This document shows positions 8,629 to 17,701 of a stretch of 64,000 bases of DNA, piece after piece; the first letter of the stretch is position 1; each line of letters starts with the position of its first letter. The translations under genes and the position numbers were made by a program. The stretch lies in NCBI GenBank assembly GCA_025963725.1, contig JAOQAE010000006.1, positions 682,001 through 746,000 of the forward strand, written 5' to 3'. Source of the DNA: Bacteroidota bacterium (GTDB lineage Bacteria; Bacteroidota; Bacteroidia; 2-12-FULL-35-15). A model generated the notes under the pieces. That model worked only from the letters and a program-made list of their open reading frames with translations. It searched no databases and was not told where the DNA came from.

Positions 8629-9045
8629 TTATATGGTTGCGATCACCTTCAGCTCGATGGCTATAGGCGTAGGCAGGCAATTGATCTCGATGGTGGTGCG
8701 GCAGGGCTGATTATCCTTGAACCATTCGGCATACACGCGGTTGTAAATGGCGAAATCATCCTTCATATTGGTAAGGAACACCTGCACATCCACAATGTTA
8801 TCCCAGCTGCTGCCGGCATCTTCAAGGATGTATTTAATGTTCTGGAACACGCTCCTGCACTGCGTTTCAATATCATAGGAAACAATGTCCCCCTTTTCAT
8901 CCAGCTCCACGCCGGGAATTTTTTTGGTTCCGCGCTCCCTCGGGCCTACTCCTGAAAGAAATAACAGATTGCCCACTTTGCGCGCATGCGGGTATGCACC
9001 CACAGGTTCCGGCGCCTTGCTCGAATTGATCCTGTCTTCTGCCAT
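8629..9045 (-). CDS. RidA/YjgF-family deaminase, 2-aminomuconate deaminase-like
   Basis: 138 residues, a full-length single-domain Rid protein. It contains GAYPHARKVGNLLFLSGVG at the N-terminus, the invariant arginine in PCRTTIEI and the glutamate in IELKVIA that bind the substrate carboxylate and activate water in RidA. The PVGAYPHA and SGVGPRERGTKKI segments resemble the AmnD/NbaD type, which deaminates 2-aminomuconate in tryptophan or aminophenol degradation, more than classical RidA, which clears reactive enamines. No other kynurenine-pathway gene is visible nearby, so the exact substrate is unresolved. It is first in a two-gene leftward unit with the T9SS cargo gene. Confidence 0.9.
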   Translation of the reverse strand: MAEDRINSSKAPEPVGAYPHARKVGNLLFLSGVGPRERGTKKIPGVELDEKGDIVSYDIETQCRSVFQNIKYILEDAGSSWDNIVDVQVFLTNMKDDFAIYNRVYAEWFKDNQPCRTTIEINCLPTPIAIELKVIATI

Positions 9046-9141
9046 GTTGGAATTGAATTATTTAATAAGAATTGTTCTGATTGATTTTAACGAAGTAAAG
9101 GTAGGGTTTTCGCAAGGAAAAACAAGCATTCGAAAATCGCA

Positions 9142-9207
9142 TGTCACTTCGAGTGCGACTGTAGGGAGCCCTTCGACTATGCTCAGGATAAACTCCTCGA
9201 GAAGTGT
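9142..9207. repeat. Intergenic inverted repeat
   Basis: Arms TCACTTCGAG and CTCGAGAAGTG flank a core containing CCCTTCGACTATGCTCAGG, a sequence type widely dispersed between bacterial genes. It occupies the spacer between two divergently transcribed genes. Confidence 0.6.
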
Positions 9208-9243
9208 GTAAGCAAATGTTCCGTTATATCGCTATAAATTAGA

Positions 9244-9274
9244 TTGACGGCTCTTTTCAAATTGTTTATATTTG
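9244..9274 (+). promoter_or_regulatory. Bacteroidota-type promoter
   Basis: A -33 TTG (9244-9246), 20 bases, then TATATTTG (9267-9274), an exact match to TAnnTTTG. It lies 30 bases before the ATG at 9304. The same TTG-N20-TATATTTG arrangement is seen at 60395-60425. Confidence 0.6.
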
Positions 9275-9303
9275 TTTGAACATCCGCATTTTATTCCTGA
9301 ATT

Positions 9304-10602
9304 ATGAAAAACAAACTGCTTGTTTTATCCATTCTTTTTCTCTGCATGTTCCAGTGTGTGCTGGCGCAGGACACGATCCTGAAAAGAAACAAGGAAAAGA
9401 TCATCGCAAAGATCATCGAGATCTCCCCAACGGAAGTGAAATACAAACGCTCCGACCTTCCCGATGGGCCTACGTATACGGAGAGCAGGTCGGGCATCAG
9501 CTCCATTCATTACTCGAACGGCAGCGTGGACGATTTCATGGCGAAAAAGCCAACGCCGCCACCGGTGCCTGTTGCAACGGTTCCAACCGACATGACACCG
9601 CGCTATGTATTGGTGCTGAACGATGCCACGCAGCTGAAAGGCACCGTGATAAAGGAAAACAAAGGCGAAGTGGTTTTCCTTGACGACAACCTCGGCGAAA
9701 AAACGATCAGCCGCAAAAAAGTGGCTTCCCTGAAACGTGAATATGGCGATGAAACCTGGGTGTTCACGCTTACCGACGGCTCGGTGATCACCGGGAAGAT
9801 CATCCGCAAAACGGAAACTGAAACCGCTATAGAAACGCAAAACCTCGGCAACGTCAGCATCCCCACCTCCAAGGTGAGCACCATGGTTGAATTTGACAAT
9901 GGGACCATTTCAAAAGATGGTAAATTCTGGTTCAAGAACCCGAACTCCACACGCTACCTCTTTGCTCCATCTGCATTTGGACTTCGCAAGGGCGAAGGCT
10001 ATTACCAGAATTTTTACGGCGCGGGCAATGCCTTCAATTTCGGCCTTACCGATTATTTCTCCATCGGCGGAGGAGTGCTCGGCCCGCTTGGGATCTTTAT
10101 CACTCCAAAGGTTTCTACGCAGGTGAACAAGTATGTGCATGTGGCGGGCGGACTGCTCATCGGCAACGGCTTTTTCCCGATCAACGGAAGCAATCTTTCA
10201 CTCGGTGAAGGATACTGTATTTTCACCGTGGGCACCTACGACCACAACATTACCGCCGGCGCGGGATATGGCTTTGTAGGCACCCGGGGCGAAACAAGAT
10301 GGCAGAAGCAGCCGATGATCGTAGCAAACGGCATGACGCGCATCAGCAGGAAAATTGCGCTTGTTACCGAGAACTGGTTTGTTCCTGTGCAAGGCGATCC
10401 CTTTCGCCGCGGCTTCCTCGAAGAATCACATTACGAAGCTTTCTTTTCATACGCCTGCCGCATCATGAGCGAGCGCAGCAGCGTCGACATCGGATTTCTC
10501 AATACACCGTGGCTTATGGAAAAGGGCTATTATGTTGGTATTCCGTATATTGACTTTGTGATCCGTTTTGGGAAGTATAAGGAGGAGAGTAAAAGCCCTT
10601 AA
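9304..10602 (+). CDS. Secreted protein with SM-like beta modules and porin-like C-terminus
   Basis: 432 residues with a signal peptide ending near residue 22 (FQCVLAQ). Residues about 23-200 contain three similar small beta modules, each with a pattern like LKGTVIKENKGEVVFLDD or ITGKIIRKTETETAIETQ; these resemble SH3/LSm-like barrels. From about residue 215 the sequence changes to alternating hydrophobic, aromatic-rich segments with many glycines (FNFGLTDYFSIGGGVLGP), as in outer-membrane beta-barrels, and it ends in a strand IDFVIRFGKY. I infer an outer-membrane protein with a periplasmic beta domain. I do not recognise a named family. It has its own promoter and no close downstream partner. 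Confidence 0.75.
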   Translation: MKNKLLVLSILFLCMFQCVLAQDTILKRNKEKIIAKIIEISPTEVKYKRSDLPDGPTYTESRSGISSIHYSNGSVDDFMAKKPTPPPVPVATVPTDMTPRYVLVLNDATQLKGTVIKENKGEVVFLDDNLGEKTISRKKVASLKREYGDETWVFTLTDGSVITGKIIRKTETETAIETQNLGNVSIPTSKVSTMVEFDNGTISKDGKFWFKNPNSTRYLFAPSAFGLRKGEGYYQNFYGAGNAFNFGLTDYFSIGGGVLGPLGIFITPKVSTQVNKYVHVAGGLLIGNGFFPINGSNLSLGEGYCIFTVGTYDHNITAGAGYGFVGTRGETRWQKQPMIVANGMTRISRKIALVTENWFVPVQGDPFRRGFLEESHYEAFFSYACRIMSERSSVDIGFLNTPWLMEKGYYVGIPYIDFVIRFGKYKEESKSP

Positions 10603-10730
10603 TGCTCATAAACAGGAAGAATCATCTTTTCGAAGCCGCGCGTGAGGACTGAAAGCCTGCGATGCCGTCTGGCTGGTGTAGCGATCAGACTTACTTAATT
10701 TTTATTTCTTTTTCAAGGAAAAGAATAACA

Positions 10731-11897
10731 TCATTTAACGCTATAAAACTCAATCCTTTTCTCCATTAAAGAGTCAAACCTGCTCTTTGTTTCTATTATA
10801 AGGCGGTTAAAATATTCTTCAGTATCAGTCATTAGTTGTTTGTTTTCATTTAGATGCATTATCTCAGGCCACTCTAGGAATCTTTCGACATAATTTCGGC
10901 ATAATTTTTCCAATTCAATTGTGTATGACCGACTTTCAGTAAGATTTTGAAAAAGAAATGCGGCTAGTTGCATTTGACCCAAATATCCCTCATATAGAGT
11001 ATCTCCGCTCAATATCGAAATTTTGTCTAGCATATTGGAATAGTCGTCTTTAAATGACTCACTAAGATATTTTGCTTCTTTAGACTTTGACGTTAATGCA
11101 CTCAATCCAATACCTATCCGCCAGCGGTTATAATTAAACAACGAAGAATCTTTTTGTAATGCCACACGCTTATAATTCATAGTATCTTCCTCATAACTAT
11201 ATTTAATTCCATATAAACGAAATGTAATATTATCCACATGCGAATCCATTGAATCACAAGCAAAGCCGATTTCCTTTACGAGCTCCGTTATTTCCAATAG
11301 TCTTTTAAATTGAGCAAAAACTTCACTAATATTCTTATCACGAATTGGAATTAACTTACCATATAATTCTGTAGTTAATTCTTCTTTTGCATCTATATAA
11401 CTTTGGCTATAAGGAGGTTTTTGAAGAAGAATCGCCATTTTTGTAGAAATTTTTGTAAGGGTCGTCGAATAATACTCCCTCTTTTCTTTATCAATATCCA
11501 ATTGCTTTTGAGCCGCTATCTGCTGAAGACTGTTTGCGAATGTTTTTTCTAATATTCTACGTTTTTCCTCGAGTTCCCTTTGAAAATTAATCTGACGTTG
11601 TGAATCTTCCTTTGCTTGTCTAGTTTGTTCATCTCGATATCGTTTTGTCGCTTCCGTCTCGGCTGTATTTTGCCTTATATTTTCATTGTTTCGATCTTCC
11701 ACCTTATTAATATAATCAAATACGGCAATAACAATTAATGTTATTCCGAAAAGGCGAATAAGTATATCGATTGTTTCAAATTCCACACCCAAGAATTTTT
11801 TATTAAATTTCCTTTTTTCAAGAATAATTTTTCGTCCGACAATTTTTCCGCCTCTTTCAATTTTCTGTTCTTGAGTTTCTGTCCATTCGTTATCCAT
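10731..11897 (-). CDS. Hypothetical single-pass membrane protein with coiled coil
   Basis: 388 residues, much richer in A+T than the flanking genes, suggesting acquisition by transfer. The first 45 residues are charged and cytoplasmic, then one membrane span (IDILIRLFGITLIVIAVFDYI) and a long charged coiled coil at about residues 70-140. The C-terminal 240 residues look helical and soluble, with no motif I recognise. It stands alone: the next gene upstream is tRNA-Ala and the neighbour downstream is convergent. The architecture of membrane anchor, coiled coil and helical domain resembles several orphan accessory or defence genes, but nothing specific supports that here. Confidence 0.65.
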   Translation of the reverse strand: MDNEWTETQEQKIERGGKIVGRKIILEKRKFNKKFLGVEFETIDILIRLFGITLIVIAVFDYINKVEDRNNENIRQNTAETEATKRYRDEQTRQAKEDSQRQINFQRELEEKRRILEKTFANSLQQIAAQKQLDIDKEKREYYSTTLTKISTKMAILLQKPPYSQSYIDAKEELTTELYGKLIPIRDKNISEVFAQFKRLLEITELVKEIGFACDSMDSHVDNITFRLYGIKYSYEEDTMNYKRVALQKDSSLFNYNRWRIGIGLSALTSKSKEAKYLSESFKDDYSNMLDKISILSGDTLYEGYLGQMQLAAFLFQNLTESRSYTIELEKLCRNYVERFLEWPEIMHLNENKQLMTDTEEYFNRLIIETKSRFDSLMEKRIEFYSVK

Positions 11898-12152
11898 GAT
11901 CTTTGCTTTAGTAAAGAATTATTAGGACAAGCTCCGCCTAAGTAACTGAATTCCAATGGACACTTTTCTATGTCTGTGACATTTTTTCTTGAAAGAAAAA
12001 CTTTGGAGGTATAAAATAAAGGCACATCAGAAAATTATATGCCTTTATAAAGAGTAGCAGATCTGAAATTATAGAAAATCAGGGAGGGCCCGACCTTTTT
12101 AGTTTCTGGTAGCTATGGAAAGCGAGCTTTCCGCCTTTCCGGAAATAAAAAA

Positions 12153-12171
12153 ACCCACGCAAAGTGTGGGT
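12153..12171 (-). terminator. Terminator after tRNA-Ala
   Basis: Stem ACCCAC / GTGGGT extended by two inner pairs, followed on the minus strand by TTTTTTTATTT. It lies 17 bases beyond the 3' end of the tRNA. Confidence 0.8.
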
Positions 12172-12187
12172 GTTCTATGAGTTAACG

Positions 12188-12261
12188 TGGAGAATACCGG
12201 ATTCGAACCGGTCGCCTCTTCACTGCCAGCGAAGCGCTCTAGCCAAATGAGCTAATTCCCC
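12188..12261 (-). tRNA. tRNA-Ala (anticodon GGC)
   Basis: The minus strand folds as a complete 74-base cloverleaf: acceptor stem GGGGAAT / ATTCTCC with one G-T pair, D arm GCTC...GAGC, anticodon loop CTGGCAG giving GGC at positions 34-36, T arm ACCGG TTCGAAT CCGGT, and discriminator A. CCA is not encoded and must be added enzymatically. It reads GCC (and GCU) alanine codons. Confidence 0.95.
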
Positions 12262-12504
12262 AAATAAGGATTGCAAATGTAATTAAAATAAATTGGTTAC
12301 GGAAAAATGCTGATTTATAATTCTCATTTAAAAAACCGTTCACCCAAACCTCATTCTTCAACTGGTTATTGCCTGGCTGTTGAATTGGTAGTCCCATTCT
12401 CAATTCTCAAAATCCGACTTCTTTCAAAATAAACTAAAGCGTTGCATACAAGCAACTCATTATGTAAATTAATTGACGGAGTTTTGTGTTCTAAAATTTG
12501 AACT

Positions 12505-12684
12505 ATGGCAGAATATCCCGTTTTCGATGATGTTGATCTAAAAGACCTGTATAAAGACCTGAACAAGGCCATGTATATGCTTCATCATGTAGATGAAGAA
12601 GTTTTTTCTAAAGAGGAGATCAAGGAGGTTGCTTTTGCAATCAAAATCACTCTCAATTCATTAGAAAAAAGGATCTTTAAATGA
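12505..12684 (+). CDS. Small acidic hypothetical protein (59 aa)
   Basis: A short open frame from ATG at 12505 to TGA at 12682-12684. The product begins MAEYPVFDDVDLKDLYKDLN and looks like a small soluble, mostly helical protein with many acidic and basic residues and no membrane segment. It fills an otherwise empty spacer between tRNA-Ala and the next rightward gene. No homologue is recognised. The balanced amino-acid composition and lack of overlap favour a real gene, but there is no clear ribosome-binding site. Confidence 0.45.
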   Translation: MAEYPVFDDVDLKDLYKDLNKAMYMLHHVDEEVFSKEEIKEVAFAIKITLNSLEKRIFK

Positions 12685-12796
12685 ATATTATTATGGCACA
12701 TGTGGCATTAAAATCACAAATCCGCACAAAACCAGCTGGCATCCTGTTTTAACAAATTTCCTTGTATCATATAACCGAAAACAAGGATTATAAAGC

Positions 12797-13501
12797 ATGA
12801 AAAAAATCGGCATTTTACTACTTTTCCTTTGCAGCATGAAAAGCTTTGCGCAGCTGAGTGAAGAGCAATTTATAAAGGATTCACTGGCGATCCTGAAAAT
12901 AAAGCTCGTACGTCCGCAGCTTAAATTCGATAACCGGATCAACTTTTACGGAAGCCAGCCTTTGTCCATCACCGGCTTTGATGCGGGCGTTCTTTTAAGC
13001 GAGAAACTGAGGGTTACGCTGGGCTATTACAACATGAACAACAGCCTCAAAAATAAGGCATATACCAAGAACGATACAGCCTTCGGCACGCTGCTTCACC
13101 TCGAGTACGGCAGCCTCAACACGGAGCTTATCTACAAGGACACACGCTTCCTGTCTTTAGGCATGCCCCTGGAGATCGCTGCAGGGATGAACACGTTCCG
13201 GGATAAGAACATTACCGCAAACGAGGTGCTGGGCACCCGCAGCGGCGCTCTCATCTTCGTCAACTTCGGCTTATCGGCAACCTTCAAGCCAATGCGCTTC
13301 CTGGGCCTCAAAGGAATCGTCGGCTACAGGAAAGTGGCTTACAACCAGGTGAAGGATTTCAGCTTTGACGGATTATTCACTTCCGTGGGCCTTAACGTGG
13401 ATGTTCATGCGATCACTTCAGAGATTAAAATGTTCCGGCTTCTAAAGAAATATCACCATGGGAACACTATTACCAATGCAGTGGAAATTCTCACTGATTA
13501 A
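12797..13501 (+). CDS. Hypothetical outer-membrane beta-barrel-like protein
   Basis: 234 residues with a signal peptide (MKKIGILLLFLCSMKSFAQ). The remainder alternates hydrophobic and polar residues in short strands rich in Gly, Tyr and Phe (LRVTLGYYNMNN, LGLKGIVGYRKVAYNQ, FTSVGLNVDVHAITSEIK), consistent with a small outer-membrane beta-barrel. No catalytic motif or named family is recognised. It is a single gene followed, after about 100 bases, by the DNRLRE surface protein on the same strand. Confidence 0.7.
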   Translation: MKKIGILLLFLCSMKSFAQLSEEQFIKDSLAILKIKLVRPQLKFDNRINFYGSQPLSITGFDAGVLLSEKLRVTLGYYNMNNSLKNKAYTKNDTAFGTLLHLEYGSLNTELIYKDTRFLSLGMPLEIAAGMNTFRDKNITANEVLGTRSGALIFVNFGLSATFKPMRFLGLKGIVGYRKVAYNQVKDFSFDGLFTSVGLNVDVHAITSEIKMFRLLKKYHHGNTITNAVEILTD

Positions 13502-13605
13502 ATATCCCGGAAAATTCCTACCTTTCTTTTCTGAAAAGCGTGTTGCCTGAAAATCAACACGGTATATTTTTTATATTAGATTCCGGATCTACAAACTTCG
13601 CCGCT

Positions 13606-15624
13606 ATGACGAACCGCTACTTCAGAAGCTTTTATGCAAAAGCCGGCTTGCTGTTCATATTACTTGCCTGCACCGCGGCAGCATCTGCACAGCACCATAC
13701 CCTTGTATTACAGCCTGATCCCTTTTGCGGAAAGGATGCGCTTCTTCATGGACTGATCACCGAGCGCGCCGTGAATTATGGAAGCAATGCACAGTTCATG
13801 GCAAATGCATGGACCTACGGCGGAACTCCCGGAAGGGTAAGAAGCGTGGTTGAATTCGACCTCAGCTCCATTCCTCCGGGCGCAGTGATCGACAGCGCTT
13901 ACCTGTCCCTTTATGCCTGGGGACTCCCTACCGGTTCGGGCCCGCATTCTACACTCAGCGGAAGCAATGAGGCCTGGCTGCAGCGCGTGATCACACCCTG
14001 GGACGAGAATACGGTCACATGGAATACGCAGCCCTCCGTCACCACAGTGAACCAGGTATTTGTTCCTGCATCCACAGGCCCTGCCGAAGATTACAGGATC
14101 GCCGTTGGTGTTTTAGTGCAGGACATGGTGAACGACCCGGCGGGGAGCTTTGGATTCGAATTCCTTTTACAAACCGAAGCCTATTACCGCAGATTGAACT
14201 TCTGCAGCAGCGACAACACCAATCCCCTCCTCCGCCCGAAACTGGAAGTGTATTACACCTCTTCTTCCCCCACTGTTACCACCAACCCTTTAAACCTCGG
14301 GGCCGATACAAGCATTTGCTTCAGCGCTCAGAACTTCTCACTTGATGCGGGTTTAGCATCTCATGTGCCCGCCACTTACCTCTGGCAGAATGGCTCTACC
14401 CTTCAAACCTTTACTGCTACCGCGCCCGGACAATACTGGGTGCAGGCCACTACCTGCGCCAGTGTGTACCGCGATACCATTAACATTACCGACTCCTGCT
14501 CTATCATCACCAATCCCGGATCAGGCCAAAGCCTTGTACTGCAGCCGGATCCCGTTTGCGGAAAGGATGCGCTCCTGCACGGGCTGATCACCGAACAGGA
14601 TGTAAACTATGGAGCCAATCCCCAATTCATGGCCACTACCTGGACGGTGGGAGGAGTTCCTGCCACTCTCAGGAGCGTTGTTGAATTCGACCTCAGCCCT
14701 ATTCCTCCCGGCTCTGTGATCGACAGCGCGTACCTCTCACTTTATGCATGGGGGCTTCCTACTGGCTCAGGCCCGCATTCAACCCTTAGCGGAAGCAATG
14801 AGGCCTGGCTGCAGCGGGTGATCACGCCCTGGGACGAGAACACCGTAACCTGGAATACGCAGCCTTCGGTCACCACAGTGAACCAGGTACCTGTTCCCGC
14901 ATCCACAGGGCCTGCGGAAGATTACAGGATCGCGGTAAAACCCCTTGTTCAGGACATCGTTAATGATCCCGCCGGAAGCTTTGGGTTTGAATTGCGCCTG
15001 CAAACAGAAGCTTATTACCGGCGGCTGAACTTCTGCAGCAGCGACCACACCGATCCGCTGAAACGTCCGAAGCTGGAAGTTTTCTTCACAGCGCCAGCCA
15101 GTGTGATCTATCATCCACTCAGCCTCGGGGCCGATACAACGGTTTGTTTCGACAGCCTTGGCCTTACACTGAGCCCGCACTTAGCATCACATGCGGCCGC
15201 AACTTACCTGTGGCAGGATGGATCCACGCTCTCCACTTACACCGCAACAGGCGCGGGTCAATATTGGGTGCAGGCAACTACCTGCGCCGGTGTTTTTCGT
15301 GATACCATCCATGTTTCCGCTTCCTGCGACCCGCCTTCATCAGATACGATTGCGCTGGTGCTGCCCAATGTTTTCAGCCCGGATCATGATAACACGAACG
15401 ACCTGTTCATCCCGGTCATCTGCAAAGGCATCACATCCATGAATACTGTGATCTTTGACAGGTGGGGAAATAAAATAGCGGAAACAAACAACCTTCAGAT
15501 CGAATGGGACGGCACCATCAAAGGCAGAATGGCTTCCGATGGAGTTTACTTCTGGATCATCAGCTATACAGACAAAAACGGGAAGAGCGATGAACTCCGG
15601 GGATTTGTGACCTTATTAAGATAG
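13606..15624 (+). CDS. Surface protein: tandem DNRLRE + Ig-like modules, T9SS type B C-terminus
   Basis: 672 residues from the ATG at 13606, chosen because it begins a normal signal peptide (MTNRYFRSFYAKAG...ASAQ) while an upstream in-frame ATG does not. Two copies of a 277-residue module follow. Each is a DNRLRE domain (contains VEFDLS.IPPG.VIDSAYLSLYAW and the WDENTVTWNTQPSV stretch) plus an Ig/PKD-like domain (GADT..C, YLWQ.GS, YWVQATTC). The last 85 residues, from NVFSPDHDNTNDLF, are a gliding-motility/T9SS type B (CHU_C) sorting domain. DNRLRE domains are beta-sandwiches of adhesive or enzyme-associated surface proteins. The two modules are nearly identical in DNA, so the duplication is recent. 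Confidence 0.88.
   Translation: MTNRYFRSFYAKAGLLFILLACTAAASAQHHTLVLQPDPFCGKDALLHGLITERAVNYGSNAQFMANAWTYGGTPGRVRSVVEFDLSSIPPGAVIDSAYLSLYAWGLPTGSGPHSTLSGSNEAWLQRVITPWDENTVTWNTQPSVTTVNQVFVPASTGPAEDYRIAVGVLVQDMVNDPAGSFGFEFLLQTEAYYRRLNFCSSDNTNPLLRPKLEVYYTSSSPTVTTNPLNLGADTSICFSAQNFSLDAGLASHVPATYLWQNGSTLQTFTATAPGQYWVQATTCASVYRDTINITDSCSIITNPGSGQSLVLQPDPVCGKDALLHGLITEQDVNYGANPQFMATTWTVGGVPATLRSVVEFDLSPIPPGSVIDSAYLSLYAWGLPTGSGPHSTLSGSNEAWLQRVITPWDENTVTWNTQPSVTTVNQVPVPASTGPAEDYRIAVKPLVQDIVNDPAGSFGFELRLQTEAYYRRLNFCSSDHTDPLKRPKLEVFFTAPASVIYHPLSLGADTTVCFDSLGLTLSPHLASHAAATYLWQDGSTLSTYTATGAGQYWVQATTCAGVFRDTIHVSASCDPPSSDTIALVLPNVFSPDHDNTNDLFIPVICKGITSMNTVIFDRWGNKIAETNNLQIEWDGTIKGRMASDGVYFWIISYTDKNGKSDELRGFVTLLR
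13701..15330 (+). repeat. In-frame tandem duplication, two units of 831 bp
   Basis: Unit 1 about 13701-14498 and unit 2 about 14532-15330. GCGGAAAGGATGCG begins at 13727 and again at 14558, giving a period of 831 bases (277 codons). Long runs match exactly, for example the segment coding for SGSNEAWLQRVITPWDENTV. Confidence 0.9.
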
Positions 15625-15741
15625 CCCTACAGCCGGTTAGCCCGGGATTTCACCGCTCACATAAAGTTTGCCGGGGCACTGCTGATTTTCAAGCGATATT
15701 ATTAACTTCGTGCCCACAAAAAATCCCACATTTTTAAACGC

Positions 15742-17652
15742 ATGAAAAAAACGATCTCTCTACTTTCAATTTTTGCATCTGCTCTTTTCGCAACTGCACA
15801 GCAGTCGATGACCCCCGAAATACTTTTCCAACTCGGCAAAGTAAGCGGAATGGGCATCACCAAGGACGGCAAATCCGTTGTGTACAATGTAAAAACCTAT
15901 AGCGTTGCCGAAGGAAAATCAACCTCCAAACAATACGTGATCCCGATCACCGGCGGAACCGCTACCGTTACAACCGATCCGGATGCATTGCTTACAAACA
16001 CCCGCATCTCTCCCGATGGCAAGCACAGCATCAGCAGCGTGGATGTGAAAGTGAAAAATGTTTTCGGAAAAGACCTTTACCCCGAGCTTACAAAATCGGA
16101 TGTGATGATCTACACCGACCTGAACTACCGCCACTGGGATACCTGGGAAGACGGCATGTTCGGGCATATCTTCCTGAATACGCTTAACGGCGGAAAAGTG
16201 ACCGACAGCCTCGACCTTATGAAGGACGAGCCTTTCGACTCTCCGCAAAAGCCATTCGGCGGCGATGAGGATTTTATCTGGAGCCCCGACGGAAAACAGA
16301 TCCTGTACGTGACCAAAAAGAAATACGGTAAGGAGTATGCCGTAAGCACCAACACCGACATTTACGCTTACAACATCGAAACAAAAAAGACCACCAACCT
16401 TACCGAAGGCATGATGGGCTACGATGTAAAGCCATCTTATTCCTCCACCGGCGTCCTTGCATTTTTAAGCATGAAGACGGACGGATATGAATCCGACAAA
16501 AACGACATCATTGTTGATAACGGCGGCGTAAAAACAAACCTCACCAAGGATTGGGATGGAACCGTTGATGATTACAGGTGGAGCGCCGACGGCAAAAAAT
16601 TATATTTCACTGCTGCTTCTGACGGCGCAGTGCAGCTGTTCGTGGTAGATTACCCGGGCAACACCAAAAAATTACCGGTTGTAAAGCAGGTTACCAAAGG
16701 CGATTTCGACATCCATGCAATGATCGGTCAGGCAGGAAATACCATGATCGTGGAAGTGACCGACATGAACCATGCTGCGGAGATCTACACGCTTGACCTT
16801 ACTTCCGGCGCGCTAAAGCAATTGAGCCATGTGAACGATGAGAAATACAACTCGATCACGCTGAGCAAAATTGAAAGGCGTTATCTTACCGCTACCGACG
16901 GACAGCAGATGCTCGTTTGGGTGATCTACCCGCCGAACTTCGATCCGGCTAAAAAATATCCTACATTATTGTATTGCCAGGGCGGGCCGCAGTCACCGCT
17001 TACACAATTCTATTCCTTCCGCTGGAACTTCCAGCTGATGGCTGCCAACGGCTACATTGTTGTTGCGCCGAACCGCCGCGGAATGCCGGGGCATGGCGTA
17101 AAATGGAACGAGCAGATCAGCCGCGATTACGGCGGACAGAACATGAAGGATTACCTGATCTCCATCGATGCCCTTGCAAAAGAGCCGTATGTAGACAAGG
17201 CCCGCATGGGCTGTGTGGGTGCCAGCTACGGCGGATATTCGGTGTATTTCCTTGCAGGGATGCATGAAAAACGCTTTAAGACATTCATTGCGCATGACGG
17301 CATCTTCGACTGGAGAAGCATGTACGGAACCACCGAGGAGATCTTCTTTGTGAACCAGGATCTGGGTGGTGCATATTGGGAAGAGAACAATGCAGCTGCG
17401 CAAAAAAGCTACAGCCAGTTCAACCCGGTTAACTTCGTAAACAAATGGGATACCCCGATCATGATCATTCAGGGCGGCAGAGATTACCGCGTACCGATCG
17501 AGCAGGGATTAGGCGCATTCCAGGCGGCACAGCTCAAAGGCATCAAGAGCAAGCTGCTCTTCTTCCCGAACGAGAACCACTGGATCTTAAAAGAGCAGGA
17601 TGGCCTTGTATGGCAGCGCGAGTTCTTCAAATGGCTGAAGGAAACATTATAG
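15742..17652 (+). CDS. S9-family prolyl oligopeptidase-like peptidase, exported
   Basis: 636 residues with a signal peptide (MKKTISLLSIFASALFATAQ). Residues about 25-380 form a beta-propeller with WD-like DGK motifs (WSPDGKQILY, WSADGKKLYF). Residues about 390-636 are the alpha/beta-hydrolase peptidase domain, with the nucleophile S495 in GASYGGY, D581 in QGGRDYRVP and H613 in ENHW. This is the dipeptidyl peptidase IV/acylaminoacyl-peptidase type, which trims short peptides, probably in the periplasm. Length and domain order are standard. It is followed 49 bases later by a small gene on the same strand. Confidence 0.93.
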   Translation: MKKTISLLSIFASALFATAQQSMTPEILFQLGKVSGMGITKDGKSVVYNVKTYSVAEGKSTSKQYVIPITGGTATVTTDPDALLTNTRISPDGKHSISSVDVKVKNVFGKDLYPELTKSDVMIYTDLNYRHWDTWEDGMFGHIFLNTLNGGKVTDSLDLMKDEPFDSPQKPFGGDEDFIWSPDGKQILYVTKKKYGKEYAVSTNTDIYAYNIETKKTTNLTEGMMGYDVKPSYSSTGVLAFLSMKTDGYESDKNDIIVDNGGVKTNLTKDWDGTVDDYRWSADGKKLYFTAASDGAVQLFVVDYPGNTKKLPVVKQVTKGDFDIHAMIGQAGNTMIVEVTDMNHAAEIYTLDLTSGALKQLSHVNDEKYNSITLSKIERRYLTATDGQQMLVWVIYPPNFDPAKKYPTLLYCQGGPQSPLTQFYSFRWNFQLMAANGYIVVAPNRRGMPGHGVKWNEQISRDYGGQNMKDYLISIDALAKEPYVDKARMGCVGASYGGYSVYFLAGMHEKRFKTFIAHDGIFDWRSMYGTTEEIFFVNQDLGGAYWEENNAAAQKSYSQFNPVNFVNKWDTPIMIIQGGRDYRVPIEQGLGAFQAAQLKGIKSKLLFFPNENHWILKEQDGLVWQREFFKWLKETL

Positions 17653-17701
17653 CATCGGATTAAACACTATTATTGCATAATAATCTTAAAATAGCAAAGA
17701 C

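Noticed and set aside
11741-12025. A 94-codon minus-strand frame at the start of the AT-rich membrane protein gene
   Set aside because: It overlaps the N-terminus of the longer gene in another frame, has no recognisable domain, and the longer gene has a coherent membrane span and coiled coil.
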